Source: Gammaproteobacteria bacterium
Lineage (GTDB): Bacteria; Pseudomonadota; Gammaproteobacteria; Pseudomonadales; Pseudohongiellaceae
Reading direction: 5' to 3'
NCBI GenBank assembly: GCA_021773355.1
Contig: JAJFKE010000010.1
Coordinates: 62,001 to 126,000 of the forward strand
DNA: 64,000 bases
Shown here: in pieces, positions 33,892-43,547 of the stretch
How the letters are laid out: each line of letters opens with the position of its first letter
Numbering within the stretch: position 1 is the stretch's first letter
The notes under the pieces: generated by a model
Databases searched by the model: none
Seen by the model: only the letters and a program-made list of their open reading frames with translations
What the model was told of the DNA's origin: nothing
Translations under genes and position numbers: made by a program

Positions 33892-36243
33892 ATGAATGCC
33901 GACGCTACCCACAAAGCTCCACGGATATTCCCGATCCTTCTTTGCCTGATTGCCGCGCCAATGATTTTGGGCGGCCTGCAACTGGTGCTTTTGGGTGGTT
34001 CATTCTATTACTTGCTGGCGGGGCTATTACTCGTCGCCAGCGCAATACGTTTATGGAAACTTGATCCGATGGCGTCTTTGATCTACGGCGGTCTGATGAT
34101 AGCAACCGTGGCCTGGGCTCTGCTTGAATCGGGGTCAAATTATTGGGCTTTGGCTCCTAGAATTCTGCCATTCGCTGTTTTAGGGGCATGGTTCTTAAGC
34201 CCCTGGCTACGTCGTTCTCTGTATCAGGGAAATCCGCCACCACTATTCGCTTCAAAGATTTCTATTTATGCGGCCGTGGCCGCAGCAGCTATTACTATCT
34301 TTGTTGCGGTTGATGGAAGCGGCTATGAGGTCAATCCGCTCACAGAACGAAGTGGTATCAATACTGTGAATACAGCAACAGATTGGCCGAGTTACGGGAA
34401 TACACTTGGTGGCAGTCGTTATTCACCCCTGGATCAAATCAATCGGGAGAATGTAGATAATCTGGAAGTGGCTTGGACCTATAGAACGAATACAGGTGGC
34501 GCCTTCAAGGCAACGCCGCTTCAGGTCGGTGAACTGCTGTATGTTTGCACCGGCGGTAACCGTGTAATAGCGCTGGATGCCGACAGTGGTGAATTACGCT
34601 GGCAATTTGATCCTTTGGTGGACCCAGAGCATCTGGAATTTGCACGTTATTTTACTACGGGTTGTCGGGGTGTCTCCTATTATGAAGCGCCCATAGATTA
34701 CGACGGCGAATGTCAACAGAGAATACTCACTGCTACCACCGATGCACGTTTGATAGCTATTGATGCAATCAGTGGGGCGCGTTGTTCGCAGTTTGGAGAT
34801 CAGGGTGAGATTAACCTAACAATTGGTATGGGCAATGATCCGCTGATATTTAATTTCCAAACCTCCCCGCCGGGGATTGTTCGTGGCAACGCGGTCGTTG
34901 GTGGCTGGGTATTTGATAATCGAAGTGTGGGTGAACCCTCCGGTGTGGTCCGTGCCTTCAATGCTATTAGCGGTGAATTTGCCTGGGCCTGGGATATGGG
35001 TAGGCCAGGAATTAACACCGAACCACTTCGAGGTGAAGTGTACACGCGTGGCACTCCAAATGTGTGGAGCTTGTTTAGCGTCGATGAAGACTTAGGTCTG
35101 ATCTATGCACCTACCGGTAACGAGACACCCGATTATTTCGGCGGTCAACGCATGGAATCCAGCGAACAGTATGCCAGTTCGATAGTCGCTATAGATGGTG
35201 AGACTGGATCGGTGCGTTGGTCATTTCAGACCACGCATCATGACCTTTGGGATTATGATGTGCCATCGCAGCCAGTCTTAATAGATTTGCCAGGAGACGA
35301 TGGCGAGAAAATACCTGCAGTTTTGGTGCCGACGAAGCGCGCGGAGGTATTTGTTCTCAATCGCGTAACCGGTGAACCTGTCTTTGATATACAAGAACGA
35401 CCGGTGCCACAGGAAGGAGGTGTTCCAGAAGACTATGTAGCCCCCACTCAACCCTTCTCAGTTGATTTACCAAACTTTCGTGCCGATCTGTCTGAAGCCA
35501 AGATGTGGGGGGTTACCCCTCTCGATCAGCTTTGGTGTCGTATTGAATACAAGAAGATGCGTTACGAAGGACACTTCACCGTGCCGGGCGCAGATACCAT
35601 TCTACAATTCCCTGGCAATGCCGGTGGGCATAACTGGGGCAGTGTCAGCGTTGACCAGGCAAACAATATCATGGTGGTAAACCCGATTATTGTCGGCAAT
35701 CAACTTACTCTTATTCCCAGGGACGAACTGCCCGAGGGAGTGCAGGGTAATCAACTTGGCACACCCTATTCACACACTACGGTGCGCTTCATGTCGCCCT
35801 TGGGTATACCCTGTAACCAGCCGCCTTATGGCGTACTGGCAGCTATAGATTTAGAAACCAAACAACTACTGTGGGAGCGACCCATTGGTTCTGCAAAAGA
35901 CAGTGGCCCATTGGGTATCAAAACAAGACTACCAATTTCTGTAGGAACGCCTCAGAGTGGCGGCACGGTTACCACCGCAGGTGGTCTGATATTTAGTGCT
36001 GGTACCTTCGATAACACCATTCGCGCAACTAATATTAGCGACGGTAAAGAGCTCTGGCATGATGACTTGCCGTTTACAGCCCACGCAACGCCGATGAGTT
36101 ATTTGTCACCGGCGGGAGAGCAGACCGTGGTAATTACGGTCCCGGTTTTTAATTCAACCAGTGGTAGCGGATTTAGAGTGCTGCCTGCGGATCAGGAAGA
36201 TCCAGAGGGTGGGTACATTATTGCTTATCGTCTGGCGAATTAG
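33892..36243 (+). CDS. Membrane-bound PQQ-dependent glucose dehydrogenase-type quinoprotein
   Basis: 783 residues from the ATG at 33892 (AAAAGG eight bases upstream); in-frame starts at 33856 or 33826 are alternatives. The first ~140 residues hold four to five transmembrane helices, as in membrane GDH (Gcd). The remainder is a periplasmic eight-bladed propeller starting WPSYGNTLGGSRYSPLDQI, with VWSLFSVDEDLGLIYAPTGN, TTHHDLWDYDVPSQPVLIDL and NAGGHNWGS, all typical of the Gcd family. It oxidises aldoses to lactones and passes electrons to ubiquinone. It has closer family resemblance to Gcd than does the soluble enzyme at 22209. The downstream M42 protein follows 14 bases later. Confidence 0.88.
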   Translation: MNADATHKAPRIFPILLCLIAAPMILGGLQLVLLGGSFYYLLAGLLLVASAIRLWKLDPMASLIYGGLMIATVAWALLESGSNYWALAPRILPFAVLGAWFLSPWLRRSLYQGNPPPLFASKISIYAAVAAAAITIFVAVDGSGYEVNPLTERSGINTVNTATDWPSYGNTLGGSRYSPLDQINRENVDNLEVAWTYRTNTGGAFKATPLQVGELLYVCTGGNRVIALDADSGELRWQFDPLVDPEHLEFARYFTTGCRGVSYYEAPIDYDGECQQRILTATTDARLIAIDAISGARCSQFGDQGEINLTIGMGNDPLIFNFQTSPPGIVRGNAVVGGWVFDNRSVGEPSGVVRAFNAISGEFAWAWDMGRPGINTEPLRGEVYTRGTPNVWSLFSVDEDLGLIYAPTGNETPDYFGGQRMESSEQYASSIVAIDGETGSVRWSFQTTHHDLWDYDVPSQPVLIDLPGDDGEKIPAVLVPTKRAEVFVLNRVTGEPVFDIQERPVPQEGGVPEDYVAPTQPFSVDLPNFRADLSEAKMWGVTPLDQLWCRIEYKKMRYEGHFTVPGADTILQFPGNAGGHNWGSVSVDQANNIMVVNPIIVGNQLTLIPRDELPEGVQGNQLGTPYSHTTVRFMSPLGIPCNQPPYGVLAAIDLETKQLLWERPIGSAKDSGPLGIKTRLPISVGTPQSGGTVTTAGGLIFSAGTFDNTIRATNISDGKELWHDDLPFTAHATPMSYLSPAGEQTVVITVPVFNSTSGSGFRVLPADQEDPEGGYIIAYRLAN

Positions 36244-36257
36244 GTGCTGTCAAACTA

Positions 36258-38366
36258 ATGCATAATTTTCTTGTTAGCAGAAATTTATTCATTTTGCTTG
36301 CGCTGTTTCTTTGTTGTGCAACGGCCCATGCTCAAAATTCCGATGTGGCAGAACTATCGAGTTGGGTAGCACTGGATGCTCCAACTGGGCATGAGCATCT
36401 GGCCACTGAGCTGATTCAGCTCAAATACAATGGTTGGAATCGTGATCGATATGGAAACCTGGTCAAAGTTATTGGCACAGGCGAGCCGCATCGTGTCGTA
36501 GCCTGTGGCTTGGACTCCTTCAGCTATGCCGTCAGTCAAATAACCGATGATGGCTATCTTCGCCTGCATAGAATAGGCAACGGGTCACGTCACCCGCTTT
36601 GGGATCAAGCGCATGAAGGACAGCAACTACGAATACTAACTCGAAGCGGGCCGGTGGTAGCAGTGTCAGCTGTAGCGAATGGCCATTTTGCGATCCAGCA
36701 TAGAAATGAGACGGCGCTGATAACGCAAGACGACCTATGGTTGGACGTGGGAGCGGAGTCTGCCGATGAAGTGGCGGGAATGGGGATCGCCTTACTCGAT
36801 CCGGTGCTGCGTCATATTCCAGCCTGGTCTTACGCGGATGAAATTGCTGGTCCCAGAGCTGGAGCCCGAGTTGGCTGTGCTGCCGCGGTGGCGGCGGCCG
36901 AAGCTGGGCTCAACGGAGAAAGCGGAAGCACCAAATATGTATTAAGTGTGCAGCAAGTTTTTGGTTGGATAGGCATGGCCGCAGAAATCAGCGGAGATCT
37001 AAGGCCGGATGTAATTATTGTATTGGGGGAAGGTCAGGCGCAGGCTGTTAATGAGATCGTTGAGGGAGTTGGAACCAGGGCGGATATAGTACTAAGACGA
37101 AGTGGGAGATCAGAAATCCGACTCATCACTCCTCAGGTTTTAGACCCGGGCGCACTGATGGAGAGAATCGATCTGGCCAGCGCAAATTCATTGATGGAAG
37201 CTATGCTTGCTGCAATTGATCCCGGCGCTTCAGTTCCATCATGGCTCCCCGCACCTGAACAAATATCGGTGCTAAACAATGAACTCTCGCGCTGGGGCTC
37301 CGGTCAAAGTATCAATCGCCTTATGGAAATTGAACAACTGCTGGATCAAGTAGCCGAAAAATCGGCGGTGCCCGGTCATGAAGGACCAATCAGAAATATC
37401 ATCTATAACGCAATGCCAGGCTGGGCTAGGGAACTGGCACAGGTCGATGAAATGGGGAATATGTGGGTTGAGCTTGGCCCGGTTGGTGAAGCTACGGTAT
37501 TTTTAGCGCATATGGACGAGGTTGGCTATCAAATAGAAAGTATTGAAAGCAATGGAGTAGTAAACTTGACCCGTCTAGGTGGTGTTGTCACTACAGCCTG
37601 GGAAGGGCAGCCCGCAGTTCTGCAACTTGATCCTTACATAAACAGTGAATCTCAGTCTGAAGCTCCCTCACTTCGCGGTGTATTTCAAAGCAGAAGTGAA
37701 GCAACTCAAAAGCGACCAGATGTGGTAACAGCATGGTTCGGCATGGATGCAGAACGATTAGCTGCCGCTGGAGTCGAGATTGGAATGGGTGTCACTGGCT
37801 ATAAAGAAGGACATAGAATGGGTGCCTATAGATATTCTTCGCGTTCCCTCGATGACAGGGTTGGTACCACATCCTTGCTGCTGGCGTTGCGTCAAATAGA
37901 CCCCTCTCAACTTCGGCACCGAGTCATCTTTGCATGGACTGTAAGAGAGGAGGGTGGACTTCGTGGTGCTGCCACGCTGGCGGACGTGCTGAGTCCTCGT
38001 ACCAGGAGGGCTTATAGTATCGACACTTTCGTTTCTTCAGATACCCCGCTGGAATCCCCCCATTTTGCTTACGCTCCTCTAGGCAAGGGTCCGGTGCTGC
38101 GCTCCATAGAGAGTGCGAGCATGGCCACTCCTTACGAGCTGGACCGAAATAGGCGCATAGCGGCTGACGCGGGCATTGATGCACAAATTGGTTTGACTCA
38201 AGGTAGCACCGACGGCACAACCTTTACGGTTTACGGTGCACCCAATGCTGGTTTGTCCTGGCCCGGTAGATATAGTCATTCTCCTGCCGAAATTGCCGAC
38301 CTCAGAGACGTGGCCAAGCTGATCGATTTGATTCAGGCAATGGCAGAAGCTCCTCAGGAGCAATAG
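36258..38366 (+). CDS. Tandem M42-type aminopeptidase with a degenerate first domain
   Basis: 702 residues. A signal peptide (1-25, cut after AHA) is followed by two M42-like halves. The C-terminal half (about 355-700) has all expected metal and catalytic residues: FLAHMDEVGYQI, SRSLDDRVGTT, TVREEGGLRGA, SIDTFVSSDTP and YSHSPAEIADL. The N-terminal half (about 28-290) has the same order of landmarks but with ligands lost: ACGLDSFSYAV for AHMDE, GPRAGARVG for DxR-G, and QQVFGWIGM for QEExGxRGA. It is an exported peptidase whose first domain is probably structural or regulatory. It starts 14 bases after the quinoprotein. Confidence 0.8.
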   Translation: MHNFLVSRNLFILLALFLCCATAHAQNSDVAELSSWVALDAPTGHEHLATELIQLKYNGWNRDRYGNLVKVIGTGEPHRVVACGLDSFSYAVSQITDDGYLRLHRIGNGSRHPLWDQAHEGQQLRILTRSGPVVAVSAVANGHFAIQHRNETALITQDDLWLDVGAESADEVAGMGIALLDPVLRHIPAWSYADEIAGPRAGARVGCAAAVAAAEAGLNGESGSTKYVLSVQQVFGWIGMAAEISGDLRPDVIIVLGEGQAQAVNEIVEGVGTRADIVLRRSGRSEIRLITPQVLDPGALMERIDLASANSLMEAMLAAIDPGASVPSWLPAPEQISVLNNELSRWGSGQSINRLMEIEQLLDQVAEKSAVPGHEGPIRNIIYNAMPGWARELAQVDEMGNMWVELGPVGEATVFLAHMDEVGYQIESIESNGVVNLTRLGGVVTTAWEGQPAVLQLDPYINSESQSEAPSLRGVFQSRSEATQKRPDVVTAWFGMDAERLAAAGVEIGMGVTGYKEGHRMGAYRYSSRSLDDRVGTTSLLLALRQIDPSQLRHRVIFAWTVREEGGLRGAATLADVLSPRTRRAYSIDTFVSSDTPLESPHFAYAPLGKGPVLRSIESASMATPYELDRNRRIAADAGIDAQIGLTQGSTDGTTFTVYGAPNAGLSWPGRYSHSPAEIADLRDVAKLIDLIQAMAEAPQEQ

Positions 38367-38383
38367 TAATAGAATCGAAAAAA

Positions 38384-38779
38384 ATGACTGACAATGAAAT
38401 ACCAATGAGTCCCTATGGTGATTTTCTCGGTATCAAGATAATTGAGTTCACCGGGGGCAAAGCTGTTTGCCACTTGGAATTGAAAGATCACCATATGAAC
38501 AATGGTGGCCGCGTTCATGGAGGAGTGCTTACGTCATTAGCAGATACTGCGGCAGGAGTGGCTGTTCGGTCTGTGCGACCCGAGGGGAAACTATCCGCAA
38601 CCACTGATCTGAGCATTTCCTTTATCAGGCCCCCTATGGGCACATCCCTGCAGGCTCATGCAGAAGTAATCCATGCCGGTAAACGTTTATTCCGGACTGA
38701 AATTGCAATTTATTGCGATGAAAAGCTTATCGCCAAAACCAATGCTACTTTCATGATAGTAGATGCCAGTCCTGGCTAG
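38384..38779 (+). CDS. PaaI/YdiI-type hotdog thioesterase
   Basis: 131 residues, one hotdog domain. The hallmark NNGGRVHGGVLTSLADTAAG (near 42-61) holds the catalytic N-x-x-G-x-x-H-G-G and Asp/Thr-containing helix. Expected to hydrolyse acyl- or aryl-CoA thioesters in the cytoplasm as a tetramer. It starts 17 bases after the M42 gene and is the last gene before a 570-base non-coding stretch. Specific substrate unknown. Confidence 0.88.
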   Translation: MTDNEIPMSPYGDFLGIKIIEFTGGKAVCHLELKDHHMNNGGRVHGGVLTSLADTAAGVAVRSVRPEGKLSATTDLSISFIRPPMGTSLQAHAEVIHAGKRLFRTEIAIYCDEKLIAKTNATFMIVDASPG

Positions 38780-38893
38780 ACGAATTCGTCGAGTTACTTT
38801 TGCTCAATCCGTTGACATCGAGTTGTCAGTCGAGCCCTAAATAAAGAAACCTGACTGAAAAAACCAAGAGATGTAGACTTTTCAAGCTAGATT

Positions 38894-39071
38894 CGGAGGG
38901 TTGCTTAGGCGCAATCAGAGCCGCAGGCTCGCGAGTAAGTTCCCTCCGGGTCTGGCGGCAGATATTCAATTCACGCACATCTGTGGTTTCTGTTCGCACG
39001 AAGTGATGCTGTTATTCCCGGCTCACGAGCCTTCGGCTCTGATTATTCTCGGGAAACAGCAGCATCACTTC
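38894..39071. repeat. REPIN-like double-hairpin element, copy 1
   Basis: Hairpin 1 has outer arms CGGAGGG (38894-38900) and CCCTCCG (38942-38948), with inner GAGCC-gca-GGCTC (38918-38930). Hairpin 2 has outer arms GAAGTGATGCTG (39000-39011) and CAGCATCACTTC (39060-39071), with inner GAGCC-ttc-GGCTC (39027-39039). The cores of the two hairpins are inverted complements of each other (CACGAGCC...GGCTCTGATT). The rest of this 570-base gene-free stretch (38780-39349) holds nothing else recognisable beyond the promoter of the next gene. A second copy with different stems is at 56081-56252. Confidence 0.7.
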
Positions 39072-39349
39072 ATGCTTAAAACGGTGTTGCGACCACCTTC
39101 GTGCATTTCAACGAGTAGATCACTTGTTTGTCCTGTCAGGTAAACCAAACCATAAGCCCCGCGTTATATAGGACAGGAAATACAGAAATAACAGAGAAGT
39201 AACTTGCAGCAGAACGATACGTCTTTTAAATAAGTGTTAGGCAAGAGTGATTTTCCGCGTGTAACAACTTATTGAAAAGTGTGGACTACTTGGCAGTTAG
39301 AATGGGCAAATATGATTAAATGGCCCATGTTTATTGGGATAGAGCGATT

Positions 39350-42151
39350 ATGAATATGAGAAATCAAGGGATTAAGGTAAAACCATCGAGGAGAAAGCTG
39401 CTGCTCTGTAGCCTGTTATTCTCCTGTCTTAGCCTGTTTTCCACGGTGGCTTCGGCTCAGCTTCCAGAGCTGGCAAACCCGTCCACGGCGACTGGCGCGC
39501 CAACCACTGCAAAATTCTTCGGCGGCGCTACTGCTGACAACAGCAGTAGCTTTGGTAATAGCTTCGGTGGCGATCAACCACTGGACGTTTACACCGAGAT
39601 ACAGGTTGAGGCTGCTCATGTAAATACCGTGGGTAATGTATATCTGCTGATACAGTTAGGTGAAGATATCTTCATGCGACTTGAATCCGGTGATTATGTC
39701 ATCTGGGATTTGACTCTGCCGAATTTGCAGGCCACTCTTCCCGGCAGAACTCTGCAGGCCAGTGAGCCATTAACCATATTGGAAGATGTACCCTTCGGTC
39801 CAGCGGGATTGGCAGGGGCGGCTCTAAGTATCTTCCTAGCCTATGACACCACCGCGGCACCTGGTGAACTTTACTACAGTGGCGTGCCTCTGAGTTTTGG
39901 CATCGAAGCCGAGGTGGGAGATCCTGCCAGCCTCACATTCTACATTGCCAATATATCGACACCGATTGTGCAATCGAAGTGTATCGTCTGTCATACCACT
40001 ACCGGTGTGGCGTCAGCCAGTGCATTGCACTACGTGAATAGCAGCGTGGAAGGTTATCAACAAACCAACTACAACACGCTGATAAATTACATTCAGAATG
40101 CCCCAAATGGCGAGACTTTCATCTTGTCGAAACCACAGGGCGGGGACACTCATGGTGGACTTGCTCCCTTATTGCCAGGTAGTCCCGAGCTTGCTGCTTG
40201 GTCCGAATTCGTTTCCACCAGTCTTAGCGAAATCGCCAGCAACGGCAGTGGTTCTAATCAGCAGAGCATTTTCGCAGCCGTCGCTAAAATGGATAACGAA
40301 CAGACCCTTCGCAAGGCTTCATTATTGTTTGCGGGACGGCTACCAACTCAGCAGGAAATCGACAGCGTCAGTTCAGGTGATGAAGACGAATTGGCGGGGA
40401 CGATACGTGACCTAATGAACGGTGAGGGTTTTGAAAACTTTCTCATGGAGTCGGCCAACGATAGACTGTTAACAGAAGCGTTTACTAGCAGTATTTTCAG
40501 CGTTGTTAACAGATTCTACTATCCAAACTCTTATCAGTACTATCAGGTACCAAGCCCTGCGGGTTCTGATAAGAGTTTGACTTCTGAAGCTCTTGCGCAG
40601 GAACCTCTGCGCTTGATCTCTCATGTGGTCACCAACGAGCGGCCCTATACCGAGGTGCTGACCGCAGATTACGTCATGGTAAATCCCTATTCGGCAGAGG
40701 TCTACGGAGGAAATGTTAGCTTCGACAATCCAGGTGATCCTGACGAATGGCGTGAAGGTAGGATCACCGATTATTTTAGATGCACTATATGTGCACAGAA
40801 TGAGCAGTTCGCCAATTTCGATATACCAACTGAATATCCACATGCAGGCATACTAAACTCTCCAGCTTTTCTAAGTCGTTTTCCCTCTACCAGTACAAAT
40901 CGTAATCGCGCCCGTTCTCGCTGGGCCTACTATTTTTTTCTGGGTGTCGATATCGAGGGATTAGCAGACCGCACAACCGATCAGGCCGCATTGGCTGATG
41001 AGAACAACCCAACTCTGAACAATGAAAATTGCACCGTTTGTCACAACATCATGGACCCTGTCGCCGGGGCCTTTCAAAACTATGGTGACGAAGGTTTTTA
41101 TAAAGATAAACCCGGTGGCTTGAATTCGCTGCCCGGTTCCTATCGCAACGATCCTACAAGTGGCTTCCAACAGGGCGATAATTGGTACTCCGACATGCTA
41201 GCCCCGGGCTTTGGCGATGAATTGGCCCCGAATAGTGACAACTCCATTCAATGGCTCGCAGAAAAATTTGTTAAAGACAGTCGCTTCGGCTACGGCGCTG
41301 TCTATTTTTGGTATCCAGCAGTAATGGGTAGGGATCCCTATGCTGCCCCCGAAAACCCGGAAGATTTTGATTACGAATCGAAAATTGCTGCTTACTCTAC
41401 CGAGCAGCAAATGATGAATGAGGTGGCGGCACGTTTCGTTGCCGGTACTGCGGGCAATGGCGATCACAATTTAAAAGATATGCTGGTTGACCTTGCGCTT
41501 AGCGATCATTTCCGCGCGTTTTCGGTTGATATGATGACCACGCAGCAGGAACAAGAATTAAAGGATGTGGGCTCCGGCAAATTATTAACGCCGGAACAAC
41601 TGAATCGAAAACTTGAAACCACAACGGGCTTTTCCTGGCAGTACGGAAGTTTTAGTGCGCTGGAAGCTGTCTACAGCCTAACCTACGGTGGCATCGATTC
41701 ATTCGCCATTACCGATCGTGCAACCGATCTAACGACATTGATGAGCACTGTGGTAACAGCCATGGCGAATGAAGTGTCTTGTCCCATCACGGCACAGGAT
41801 TTTGGTTTGCCGCAGAGTCAGCGCAATCTGTTTCCTTTTGTAGAGTTGGCTAACTTGCCTACAAACTCAGCGAGTGCGATTCGCAGCAATATTCAGTATC
41901 TGCACAATAAGTTATTGGGTGAAGACTTAGCGATTGATGATCCGGAAATCGACGCGACATTCTCTTTATTTGAGGCAGTTTGGAATGCACGCATCGCTGC
42001 TGGCAAAGGACCATCAGTTTTCAGTGAAACGGAAATCTGCATTGTTGATGATGCGGTAAATCCGGTACTAACTGATTCGACTCAAACCTTACGCAGTTGG
42101 GCGGCGATCATTAATTACATGATCAGAGACTATAGCTTCATTCATGAATAG
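39350..42151 (+). CDS. Exported multiheme c-type protein, DUF1549/DUF1588-like
   Basis: 933 residues from the ATG at 39350 (GGGATAGAG upstream). A signal peptide (about 15-38, cut after ASA) is followed by an N-terminal domain (about 40-205), then a heme motif CIVCH (near 214) and a central segment LRKASLLFAGRLPTQQEIDS resembling DUF1549 openings. A DUF1588-like part follows with SRWAYYFFLGVDIEG and a second heme motif CTVCH with MDPVAGAFQNYG. Such proteins are typical of planctomycetes and some marine gammaproteobacteria and pair with DUF1501 proteins, as here. A redox or polymer-degradation role is not proven; the partner gene starts 35 bases later. Confidence 0.75.
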   Translation: MNMRNQGIKVKPSRRKLLLCSLLFSCLSLFSTVASAQLPELANPSTATGAPTTAKFFGGATADNSSSFGNSFGGDQPLDVYTEIQVEAAHVNTVGNVYLLIQLGEDIFMRLESGDYVIWDLTLPNLQATLPGRTLQASEPLTILEDVPFGPAGLAGAALSIFLAYDTTAAPGELYYSGVPLSFGIEAEVGDPASLTFYIANISTPIVQSKCIVCHTTTGVASASALHYVNSSVEGYQQTNYNTLINYIQNAPNGETFILSKPQGGDTHGGLAPLLPGSPELAAWSEFVSTSLSEIASNGSGSNQQSIFAAVAKMDNEQTLRKASLLFAGRLPTQQEIDSVSSGDEDELAGTIRDLMNGEGFENFLMESANDRLLTEAFTSSIFSVVNRFYYPNSYQYYQVPSPAGSDKSLTSEALAQEPLRLISHVVTNERPYTEVLTADYVMVNPYSAEVYGGNVSFDNPGDPDEWREGRITDYFRCTICAQNEQFANFDIPTEYPHAGILNSPAFLSRFPSTSTNRNRARSRWAYYFFLGVDIEGLADRTTDQAALADENNPTLNNENCTVCHNIMDPVAGAFQNYGDEGFYKDKPGGLNSLPGSYRNDPTSGFQQGDNWYSDMLAPGFGDELAPNSDNSIQWLAEKFVKDSRFGYGAVYFWYPAVMGRDPYAAPENPEDFDYESKIAAYSTEQQMMNEVAARFVAGTAGNGDHNLKDMLVDLALSDHFRAFSVDMMTTQQEQELKDVGSGKLLTPEQLNRKLETTTGFSWQYGSFSALEAVYSLTYGGIDSFAITDRATDLTTLMSTVVTAMANEVSCPITAQDFGLPQSQRNLFPFVELANLPTNSASAIRSNIQYLHNKLLGEDLAIDDPEIDATFSLFEAVWNARIAAGKGPSVFSETEICIVDDAVNPVLTDSTQTLRSWAAIINYMIRDYSFIHE

Positions 42152-42186
42152 AAACTCATAACTATTCTCAGTGGATATCACAGACT

Positions 42187-43464
42187 ATGAACAGACGCGA
42201 ATTTAACAAATTATTAGGAATGGCAGGGCTTAGTGCTGTAACGCCTTTGCCCTTCGGAATGGCTTCCGCAGCGGAGCCTTACACCGGCCCTTTCTATATT
42301 AACATTGCCGCGATTGGAGGCTGGGATGTAACCAGCTTCTGCGACCCTAAAGCGAACATCATCGGTGAGCGCACCATAAATAATTGGGCTGACTCGGCCA
42401 GCATTCAGCAGGTGGGTAATATTTCCTATGCGCCGGTGGCAGGCAATCAGGCCTTCTTTGAGCGCTTCTATCAAGACATGTTGGTGATAAACGGTATCGA
42501 TACGCAGACGAATTCCCATGATGACGGCAGAAGACATACCTGGAGTGGACGATTAGGTTTCGGCTATCCCAGTTTCGGTGCCATCGCTTCCAATGCCATA
42601 GCGCCTGATCTGCCTCTTTCTCTGGTACATGCCGCGGGTTATAGCGAGACGGCGGGGATAGCGCGCTTTAGTCGGCTTCAAGACCCCGATGTGCTCCGTA
42701 ATCTGGTCAACGATTCGACGGTACAGGATGGCGATGCCGTCTACGGCCTGTTCGAAACCAATGAATTGGATTTAATTACACAGTTTCAGGACGCTCGATT
42801 GAGCCGTCTAATGAGCAGCGATCAATTATTACCGCGACAAACAAAAAATATGAATTCATTGCAACTGGCCAATGCAACACGCGGCGATCTCAAAGCATTC
42901 GCCGACCTGTTGCCTGATACCTTCGAGGGCAGTCGCGATAATCGAGCGGCGCAGCTGGCACTACTTGCCTATCAATCTGGTCTCTGTGTGTCCTGTCAAC
43001 TTGGCCTAAGTGGTTTCGACACCCATCAAGACCATGATGAGGACCATTTCGATTCCATGCAGGAATTGACCGATCTGGTTAGCTATTTATTCGATACGGC
43101 GGAGCAGGGTGGTTTCGCTGATAAGCTTGTGGTTACCATGGCATCGGACTTCGGCCGCAAGCCCTATTACAACCCCGGCGGTGGCAAGGACCATTGGCCC
43201 ATAGGCAGCGCAGTCTTCATACAGCAAGGCGCCGCCTGGGGAAACCGTGTGGTTGGTGCGACGGATGAGTTGCACAACGCCTTAAAAATTAATCCGGGCA
43301 CTCTGCAAGTTGATAGCTCCGGTGCTGGGGTGGCTCTCGAACCCAAGCATTTGCAACAGGCTATTCGTGAGTTGGCAGGTGTCGAGCAGAGTACGGCCGC
43401 GCTACAATTTCCGTTGGATGCAGAGGATATCGATTTCTTTAACCCCTCGAAACAAACCGCCTGA
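42187..43464 (+). CDS. DUF1501-family exported protein
   Basis: 425 residues. It begins NRREFNKLLGMAGLS, a twin-arginine-like signal of the kind usual in DUF1501, with processing near ASA. Conserved alkaline-phosphatase-superfamily-like landmarks include INGIDTQTNSHDDGRRH, GFDTHQDHDEDH and VTMASDFGRKPYYNPGGG followed by KDHWP, all expected of DUF1501. Together with the preceding cytochrome it forms the recurrent DUF1501 pair. It is folded and exported, perhaps with a metal or cofactor. Activity is unknown. The Sec-Prx-like gene follows 83 bases later. Confidence 0.85.
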   Translation: MNRREFNKLLGMAGLSAVTPLPFGMASAAEPYTGPFYINIAAIGGWDVTSFCDPKANIIGERTINNWADSASIQQVGNISYAPVAGNQAFFERFYQDMLVINGIDTQTNSHDDGRRHTWSGRLGFGYPSFGAIASNAIAPDLPLSLVHAAGYSETAGIARFSRLQDPDVLRNLVNDSTVQDGDAVYGLFETNELDLITQFQDARLSRLMSSDQLLPRQTKNMNSLQLANATRGDLKAFADLLPDTFEGSRDNRAAQLALLAYQSGLCVSCQLGLSGFDTHQDHDEDHFDSMQELTDLVSYLFDTAEQGGFADKLVVTMASDFGRKPYYNPGGGKDHWPIGSAVFIQQGAAWGNRVVGATDELHNALKINPGTLQVDSSGAGVALEPKHLQQAIRELAGVEQSTAALQFPLDAEDIDFFNPSKQTA

Positions 43465-43547
43465 TTTGCCTTAGCCTGGAGAGTGCGACAGGAATTCACG
43501 GGTCGTGATAGCCTAGCCATCTTAATTAACGTTCTGGTTGACCCTTG

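Noticed and set aside
39227..39290. GTGTTAGGC followed by a TAACAAC segment as an attC or attI
   Set aside because: No matching left arm or pairing; a single short box is expected by chance.
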